NCBI GenBank assembly: GCA_018398575.1
Contig: JAGTXZ010000003.1
Coordinates: 124,001 to 188,000 of the forward strand
Direction: 5' to 3'
Origin: Ampelomyces quisqualis
Taxonomy: Eukaryota > Ascomycota > Dothideomycetes > Pleosporales > Phaeosphaeriaceae
DNA length: 64,000 nucleotides
Part shown: one piece after another, positions 56,913-64,000 of the stretch
Numbering within the stretch: the first letter of the stretch is position 1
Layout: every line of letters begins with the position of its first letter
Program-made: the position numbers and the translations under genes
Notes under the pieces: generated by a model
Database searches by the model: none
The model's input: the letters and a program-made list of their open reading frames with translations, nothing else
What the model was told of the DNA's origin: nothing

Positions 56913-59542
56913 CTTAATTAGCTCTATAGATTAGTAAAGTTTACTAAGCTTGATCTTAAGAACGCGTATTACTAGATTAGAATCTAGTAAAGTTATAGGT
57001 AGAAGATAGTGTTTTGCATATAATATAGCTACTTTAAATATACAGTTATACCTTTTAAGCTAACTAACGCGCCTGCTACGTTTTAGAAGTATATTAATAG
57101 AGCCTTAGCCTTATATTTAGATATCTTTTGCGTTATCTATCTTAATAATATTTTAATCTTTTCTAAAAAAGAAGAGAATTCTTAGAAACAGGTAAGAAAA
57201 GTATTTGCTAAGCTAAGAGAATATAGTCTTTTTGTTAACCTAAAGAAATGTACCTTTGCTACAAACTAAGTTAAGTTCCTAGGGTTTATTATACGCCTTA
57301 ATAGTACTATAATAGATCTAGAACAGGTTTGCGTAGTTATTAATTAGCCTACGCTAATATTCTTTAAGAATGTTTAAGTCTTCTTAGGCTTTGCAAACTT
57401 CTATTAACGCTTTATATAAGGTTTCTCTATTATTATTAGCTCTATTACTAATCTTCTAAAAAGATTAGTTTAAGAGAAGAAGTCTAGTTCTTTTAAGTAG
57501 CCTAACGCAGTAGAGAAGGCAAAGCGCTAGCTATATAATAGGTTTACAACTACGCTAGTTCTGCAGCACTATAACTATACACTTCTATCTAAGCTAGAAA
57601 CTAATACCTCTATCTAAGAGAAAGTAGGTATCTTCTCTTAACTCTATCTAAATAATAACTAATACTCTATAGCCTTCTAGTTAAGAAAGCTCTTGCCTAT
57701 AGAAAAGAACTACTATATATATAATCTAGAGCTCCTTGCTATTATTATAGTAGTGTAGCACTAGTATTACTATGTTAAGAGGCTTGTAGTTTGGTTAGAA
57801 ATATAGATAGACTAAAACAACCTACGCAGCTTTATAGGCACGTTAACTCTATCTAAGAGATAGGCTAGCTAGGTAATAAAGCTAGCTGCTTATAACTTTA
57901 AGATTAAGTATTAGTCTAAAAAGACAAATCCTGCAGATAGGCCTTTAAGGCAACCTATAGACAACAGTAACACGCTAGATGTTTAACTATTAGATATATT
58001 ACTAGCACTGCAAAAGAAATTGTAGCTAACAAGAACCTAAGCTAGGCTACCTAGTAAGAAGCTAGCGTTAGAAGAAAGCTAGATAATAGCTTAATAGTAA
58101 GTAGGCACTCTATATCTTAATAAAGATATTTCTATAAGCCTAGCGCACAGCGTTAAGGCAATAGCTACAAGCTACAGCTCTAATTAGAAGATTTCTAAGA
58201 GTAGACTAGTAATAACCTAAAGAGTTATATAGTTACTAAGCCTAGCGCACAGCGTTAAGGTAATAGCTAGAAGCTACAGATCTAATTAAGAGATTTTTAA
58301 GAGTAGACTAGTAATAGCCTAAAGGGTTACACAGTTACAAGCAAGAGCTGTAGCCTTAGAAAGGTTAGTTTATAAGAAACTTTCTAAGTCCTTCTTTAAA
58401 ATCTGTGTACAAGTATAATAGAATAACCTAGAAGTAGTTACAATACGTAAGGACGTTAAATTCCTAGTATCTACCTGTTAAGGCGCTAGTAAAGGCCTAA
58501 AGTACTAGAAGCTTAACGCTTTAGGCAGCCTTTAGTTTAAAAACTAATTGTATATCCTACTAGAGCTAGCCTTTAGAGCTAAGCTCCTTAAGCTGTATTA
58601 TAATAATCTACTTACTAGCTATTTTAGGTAAGCTAAAACAATTAAGCTTATATCCTAATAATACTATTAGCCTAGGCTTAAAAAAGAGCTTAAGAAGTAT
58701 ATTAACTCTTGCTTAGTATACTAAGGCACAAAGTTACTTAAGCAGCGCTCTACTAGCATGTTAAACGCGCTTCTCTAACCTTAAAGATTATAGTAAGAAA
58801 TTATAATAGATTTTATTACAGACCTACTGCTTACTAAGCGCTATAGCGTTGTGTATAACGTAATACTTGTTATAGTTAATAGGTATACTAAAATAGCTAA
58901 GTATATCTCTACACAAAAAACAGTTACTAACTTATAGTTAGTAGATCTATTCTTAAAACACGTTGTATAATTCTTTAAATTGCCTAAAGGTATTATATTA
59001 GATTAAGAAAGTATCTTTACTTTAGAATTTTAGGTAGACTTCTACTTTATAGCAAAGGTAAAACGCTAGCTTAGTACTACTTTCTACTAATAAACAAATA
59101 GGTAAACAGAATAGTAAAATTAGACTCTTAAGTAATACCTAAGAGCTTTTATAGGCAACTTTTAAGTAGATTAGGTACACCTCTTATTACTAGTAGAGTT
59201 TGTATACAATAATACTAAGTAGGCTATATTACAAATATTTCTATTCTTTGCCTACTAAAGGTTTTACCTGCGCCTTAACTGTAAGCTAACAGCGCCTACT
59301 AAAGTCTCTAGCGTTAGAGAAAGGTTATAAAAGCTTATGTAAACTTAGGACGCTTTAGCTAATTACTAGTATAAGACTTTATAATATTAGGAACAATATT
59401 ACAATAAGAAATACAGGCTCTAAGAGTTTAAACTAGAGGATATAATCCTCTTGTTTACAAAGAATCTACGCCTGCGCAGCGCTAGTAGAAAGCTATTACT
59501 GCGCTAGATAGGCTTCTTCTTAGTTAATAAGCAAATTAGCTT
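56913..59542 (+). pseudogene. Outer Gypsy-3 pol: RT, RNase H, integrase
   Basis: Plus strand. RT: LYRLVKFTKLDLKNAYY-IRI (56922-56985), PFKLTNAPATF (57050-57085), YLNNILIFSKK (57138-57170; YLDD to YLNN). RNase H: VGIFS-LYLNNN-YSIAF (57620-57680) and NLELLAIIIVV (57725-57760). Integrase: zinc region YFR-AKTIKLISQQYY and CLVYQGTKLLKQRS (58620-58750), IIIDFITDLL (58800-58830), ILDQESIFT (58995-59020), FYQQTNRQTEQQN (59080-59120), LVEFVYNNTKQA (59190-59225). Reading is clearer than in the inner copy. It is cut at 59543 by M845 copy 5. Confidence 0.9.
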
Positions 59543-60388
59543 CGTCAGGAAAACACAACGTTGGCGACATCCGCGACATTGGCAACATTGTCAGAACGGT
59601 CGACCAGACAGTTTTCGACCGTAGTCTACGGTGCCTAGCTACCCCTATTTGTTCTGGCTGCCTAATTAGACAAAAACGCCCAAATTGATCCACCTGATCC
59701 ACTGGACCCACCTGCCCCACCCGCGCGATTACGTAATTATTCTAAAAACCTAAAATATAGAGCTTAATTCCCTCTTTAAAACGCACTATTCAGAATTTTT
59801 ATAGCTGCTCTAGTTGCTGAGATGCACGGCAGTAAAGTTTGTAACTTTTTAATGTTCTTTGCCAAGGCTTGTTTTTGCTAAAGCTCTAGCACTTTAACTA
59901 GATAATATATTATATTTTTTTTTAAAGAAATAGTAACTAAAGTGTAGATTTTACTTTAGAACTATTTTAATGTAATATATTATAGTGTGGGCGTTGAGAT
60001 CTACTGTGTTAAACGTACTTTAAAGTTTTTTTAAAAAGGTTTATAACTTCAACGCGCTATATCTTAATAACTAGAGTAGCTAAAAAAAATCTGAATAGTG
60101 CATTTTAAAAAGGGAATTCCGCTCTATATTTTGTATTTTTAGGTTACTTACGTAATCATGAAAATACAGCAATACAGTCACGTGAGTAAAATTGGTAACA
60201 TTGGCGACACTAGCGACACTAGCGACACTAGCGACACTGTCAGGTTGCTAGCAACTCGCTAGCGACTCGCTAGCGACCAGAAGTAAGTGGGGCAACTTTG
60301 GCAAATTGTCTGGTAGACAGTATTGCTGTCAGGCTGCTGTAGGTCGCGGCGATCAGGCCAATCAGATTAATCTTAAATTTTCCTAACG
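59543..60388 (-). mobile_element. M845 element copy 5 (complete, inverted)
   Basis: 846 bp, TIRs CGTCAGGAAAA and TTTTCCTAACG, TSD TT (59541-59542, 60389-60390). The least RIP-damaged copy: it keeps CAGG and many CpA, plus a clean 9-bp minisatellite (GCGACACTA units, about 60204-60236). The 66-codon minus-strand frame at 59520-59720 spans its edge and is an accident of the repeat. Confidence 0.92.
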
Positions 60389-60390
60389 TT

Positions 60391-60770
60391 ACAAGCTTAT
60401 AGAATCTTACTCCTATTATATATAAAAATCTACCCTATATTCTATACGTTCTTACTCTAGCTATTTGTGCTAAGAGAGAGAGAAGAGTTAACTCTACCTA
60501 GGCCTATTAACCTAGATAACAGTAATAAGCTAGAGTAATACTATAATGTTAAAGCTGTCTTAGTAAAGTAGTATAACAGACGTTTAGTAAATTACTTAGT
60601 TAAATAGAAAGGCTAGCTACTAGAATATAACAAATAGGTTAATTAAAAAGATATTAATAAGTTACTTATAGAGAAGTATAACAAAAGAGGAGATTAATTA
60701 CTATACAATTAATATACCAAAAAAAAGAGAAAAGAAAAACAAAAAATATAAAACAAAGAACAAAGGAAAC
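60391..60770 (+). pseudogene. Outer Gypsy-3 integrase C-terminus and chromodomain
   Basis: Continues pol after the M845. Plus strand: YRILLPLYIKIYPIFYTFLL (integrase C-terminal 'y-L-lP-s--ihPvFhvslL'), LPRPINLDN, then YYNVKAVLVK-YNRRLVNYLV and EYNK-VN-KDINKLLIEKYN, a chromodomain-like module 'ye-e-Il--r-rr---yLVkWkg---eyn-W'. A purine-rich spacer (60715-60760) follows. Confidence 0.75.
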
Positions 60771-60779
60771 TAAAGGCGC

Positions 60780-62150
60780 CTAACTAGCGCACTACTAGCG
60801 CCCTAATAGCGCGACCTAGTATAACTACTAGCTTAGCTTAGAAACTTATAATTATTCTTATTAGCCTTATAGAAGCTTAGAGAGTCTAGTAAATTATTAC
60901 TAAGCTTTCTAGCCCTACTCTCTTCCTACTATTCTTAGGTAATAGTATTACCTAACTCTAATAGGACCTTATACCTTACTATTGCTATCTTAGCGCGCAC
61001 TAGGTAACCTAGTGTGTCTAAGCCCTTAACGCGCTTAAACGCAGGCTCCTTAGCAGAACTAGCTAAAGCTAGGCGCTTCTTAGGCTTAGGCTTAGGTTTA
61101 GCCTTAGCCTTAGCCTTAGCCTTAGCCTTACTCTTACTCTTCTTCTTAGAAGAAGGTATAGAGCTAGAGCTCTCTAGAGAAGGGGTTTTATCTCTATCTC
61201 TACTTTTACTACTACTACTATCTTTAGACCTAGGCTTAGACCTAGTAAAAGACTTCTCTCTCTCTAGATTAAGGTTAGAATTAGACTATGTGTTAGCCTT
61301 ACTAAGAGAGAGAAAGTTAGCTTAGACGCTGTTAGAACGCTAGCGTAGTAACTATAAGAAATAGGAAAAATAACTTACCTAAGCCTGCAGTAAGTTACAG
61401 ATACTTTTTACTATAGTAGATAGGTAGTTAGTTACTTTAACCTATAGAATTTAGATCTTATTACTCTTAGGCTAATAACAACCTCTATACTTAACCTCTA
61501 TGTGCAGAAAAAGCTTTACTAAGCTTATCTACTAGCGTAGCGCTATCTTTTACGTAGTAACTATAGTAAAGTTAGAGTTTTCTTTAGTAGTAAGATACTG
61601 CTACTACTAGTATATAGTATTCTAGCCTTTAATAAAATTAGTAGAGATCTTAAGATAGAGCTTCTTTTTACCCTAGTAAGGGCTGCAGCGCAGGCTACTA
61701 ACTATAAAGTTATAATAGGTACTAGTAAGCCTTAGGCTCTTAGCGTAATAGAGGTAAATTAAAATTGCTAACTTAATATTAGGAACGCTACTGTAGCAGG
61801 TAATAGGCGTAGCCTAAGCGCTAGGTTAGTAATATTATAATACTAGCGTTACACTACTTATAGAGATAGTAGAAGTAGAGAGTAGTATAAGTATAGTGCT
61901 TATAGTAATTAATTTAAAAGTAATAGAGTTATAATAGTATAGAGCTAAGAGATAGTATAGTAGTAATAGTAATATAATTATTACTAAAGAAGTAGAAAGA
62001 ATTAAGTACACAAAGTTCTACTATATTTCTACTACTACTATAGCTACTAGCTACCTCTTAGATTTACCTAGAGTTTTAGCCTTAATATAATAATAGCTCT
62101 TATAACAACAACGTTAGGCATACACTAATAAGACCTAACGTTACATAAAT
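60780..62150 (-). pseudogene. Outer Gypsy-3 antisense ORF
   Basis: Minus-strand counterpart of 50250-51545. Same Ser/Arg/Lys-rich tail with a Lys-Pro hexamer run (plus-strand TTAGCC repeats at about 61100-61130). The 103-codon plus-strand frame at 61014-61325 (Leu/Ala-rich) is the shadow of this tail. Having the same ORF in two independently inserted copies shows that it belongs to the element. Confidence 0.5.
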
Positions 62151-62169
62151 TACTAGGATAGTAATTCTA

Positions 62170-62467
62170 GAGAGAAGAAAATAATTATAAGGATACTATA
62201 GCGTAGAGCTATTAGTTGTGTAGTAACGCGCCTGCGCTACTATAACGCTACTCTAGCTATTATACAAGTAAAACACGCACAGCTGCCCTAGCGTCTTAAT
62301 AGTGCTACACTAATATAGACCTAGTGTATTCTAGTTATAAGAACATACGTCTAGTTATATTTACAAAAAAGTAGTTCTGCACTAAAGCTGCAGAATAGAA
62401 ATTAACTTACTTCTATCTGCACTACTGTTATTATCTTATAACTTTACTACTATATAAACCTTTAACA
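62170..62467 (+). repeat. Outer Gypsy-3 polypurine tract and 3' LTR
   Basis: Purine tract AGAGAGAAGAAA (about 62170-62181) followed by the 282-bp LTR at 62186-62467, the reverse of 49915-50196. The matching 5' LTR is not in the window or has been lost, so no TSD can be confirmed. Confidence 0.82.
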
Positions 62468-64000
62468 ATTAAAAACTATATAGACTATTAACGTAACAAA
62501 TATAGTATACGCGCACCTTATAGAGAAATATAGCTAATAGAGCTGCTAACTAAGCCTTAGACCAATATATTAATAGACTTTGTAATAGAACTACTACTAG
62601 TAAAAGACTCTGCTACAGGATTAGCCTATAACGCTACTATAATTATAGTAGATTACTTTACTAAAACCGCTATAATGCTGCCCTTTTCATAAGATAACAT
62701 AGTACTTTAGCTAGTACACGTACTTAAGGATAGACTTATTAGATACTATAGCATACTAAAGTTAATTATAAGTAATTAAGATAAACTCTTTACGTTAAAT
62801 TATTAGACTACCTTAATAGTAGAATTAAGAACGTAATAAAAGCTATTAATAGCTTACTACCTCTAAATAGTAGCTAAATAGAAAGAATAAATAGAACTAT
62901 AAAGATATATCTTTAGATATATAGTAACCTTTAATAGATTAATTAGGTTTTGCTATTACTAGTAGTATAGTTAGCCTATAACAATAAGTTGTCTCAAGCT
63001 GTAGGTAAGACGCTATACTTTGCAAACTATAGACAATATCCAAATCTCTTTATAAGAATGTAACCTAGCCTAAAGGCTAAAGCTGCTATATAAACAGTAG
63101 AAGAAATAAAGAAAACCTATACTAAAATTAAAGAACAAATATAATATACTTAGATATAAAGTATCTTATATATTAATAGAAAATAAAAAATAGTACCTTA
63201 GCTAAAAGAGAAGGATAAGATATATCTTTATACTAAAAATCTATATATAAAATAACTAAGCAAAGGAGTTAACTGTATTAAAGTTAGATTTTTTTTTATT
63301 TTCAAAAGAAATAGACTATTTATATATACACTTAAGCTCCTACTAAATATAAAGATCTACTCTAGATTCTACATTAGCTTACTAAAACTAGCTAACCTAG
63401 AAATACTGTTATAGTAAACCTTTTGCTATAAACTTAAAGAAGAAAATAAATTTAAAGGTAAAAGAATAATAACATACTAAGACAATAACTATTAAAAGAA
63501 ATACCTAGTAAAATAGTTAGGATACAATAACTTAGAAAATATATAAGAGCTAGAGATAAACCTTATAAATTGCTAATTACTTTTAGCGCGCTATTACTAT
63601 ACTACAGAGTAGAATAAGAACTAGACTCCTTTAGAATAAACAATTAATCTTTAGTATAGTTTAACAATTCTAGAGTGTCTAACTCCTCTAATATTAGTAG
63701 AGTAGTATAAAAGATACGCTACTTCTTGCAATAAAGAGCTAGCTTTTACTTTTATATACGCTGTAGTTTACTCTAACGCGGATATATCTAGAATACTACT
63801 AACTCTACCTTTATCTTATCTGTTGCTAACGCAGCTTCTTCTAACTTCTTCTACTATTCTAAATCTTTTATTTATTAGTCTAGCTTTAAAAAATCTAGTA
63901 GCAGAATATCCTATAGAATATACTCTTTTACACCTATAGACTTATAGTTTCTACACTTCTTGCTTAATAACAACAGCTTATAAGGTAAGCTCTTTTTAAA
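62468..64000 (+). pseudogene. Gypsy-5 integrase and chromodomain
   Basis: A fifth Gypsy family, plus strand. Integrase core: NILIDFVIELLLVKDSATGL (62550-62620; first Asp kept), IIIVDYFTKTAIMLPFS (62640-62695), IISN-DKLFTLNY (62765-62810; second Asp to Asn), LLIAYYL-IVAK-KE-IEL (62840-62900, site of the catalytic Glu). C-terminal part: VYLYTKN-type loop (about 63220-63245), then SRFHISLLK-type (about 63362-63390). Chromodomain: ITYQDNNYQKKYLVK-LGYN (63470-63530). The frame ends near 63620; after that nothing is recognised up to the window end. The start lies under or left of the Gypsy-3 LTR. Confidence 0.85.

Noticed and set aside
59520..59720. 66-codon minus-strand frame
   Set aside because: Same repeat-derived frame as at 10741; it runs from Gypsy-3 flank into M845.
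61083..61130. TTAGGC/TTAGCC hexamer run as a telomere tract
   Set aside because: In frame with the antisense ORF, codes for alternating basic/Pro-type residues, and has a counterpart at 51262-51292.
61014..61325. 103-codon Leu/Ala-rich plus-strand frame, membrane-like
   Set aside because: It is the complement of the Ser/Arg/Lys-rich tail of the Gypsy-3 antisense ORF; the hydrophobicity comes from reading a Lys-Pro hexamer run backwards.

Overview
This window looks like an AT-rich, transposon-only compartment of a filamentous ascomycete (Pezizomycotina). Three things suggest this: damage typical of repeat-induced point mutation (RIP; CpA depleted, TpA and TAG/TAA everywhere, CpG kept), very short introns (35-51 bp) with CTAAC-like branch sites, and LTR elements of fungal chromovirus type. 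I see no intact host gene. Every open frame of about 65 codons or more that I could place lies inside a degraded element or antisense to one. All gene entries below are therefore pseudogenes read through RIP stops.
The layout is a stack of nested insertions, many proved by target-site duplications (TSDs). From left to right: a Copia pol end (1-1065); a truncated copy of an ~845-bp inverted-repeat element, here called M845 (1066-1276); a solo LTR of Gypsy-1 (1677-1934, TSD TCTAC) in unassigned DNA; then a large host element, Gypsy-2 (LTRs 3328-3511 and 37854-38027, minus strand). Gypsy-2 has been opened by Gypsy-4 (7874-15435, TSD GCTAG, itself carrying two M845 copies), by M845 copy 3 (19122-25871, itself opened by a hAT transposon, 19836-25751, with a TSD of at least 8 bp), and by Gypsy-1a (27415-35343, TSD TTAGT). 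Gypsy-2 abuts an outer Gypsy-3 whose reverse transcriptase gene is split by the 11.6-kb palindromic Gypsy-1b (38145-49733, TSD ACTAC) and by an inner Gypsy-3 (49915-56912, TSD CTTAA). The outer copy resumes at 56913, carries M845 copy 5 (59543-60388) and ends in an LTR at 62186-62467. A fifth Gypsy (integrase and chromodomain) fills 62468-64000.
Three things stand out. First, the hAT element carries, divergent from its transposase gene, a RIP-damaged but unmistakable histone H3-like gene with two 48-bp introns. The first of these introns contains a ~21-nt motif that also sits in introns of the transposase gene. Second, four Gypsy families all carry a cysteine-containing ORF antisense to pol, between the end of pol and the 3' LTR. 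Third, Gypsy-1b is a head-to-head palindrome in which an exact LTR end is joined to internal sequence, yet the whole unit has one outer TSD. This looks like a retroelement cDNA rearranged before integration.
The autonomous elements would have worked as usual: gag particle, protease, RT, RNase H and integrase, with chromodomains likely steering insertion into heterochromatin. In these copies catalytic Asp codons are often changed to Asn and the frames are full of stops, so all are dead.
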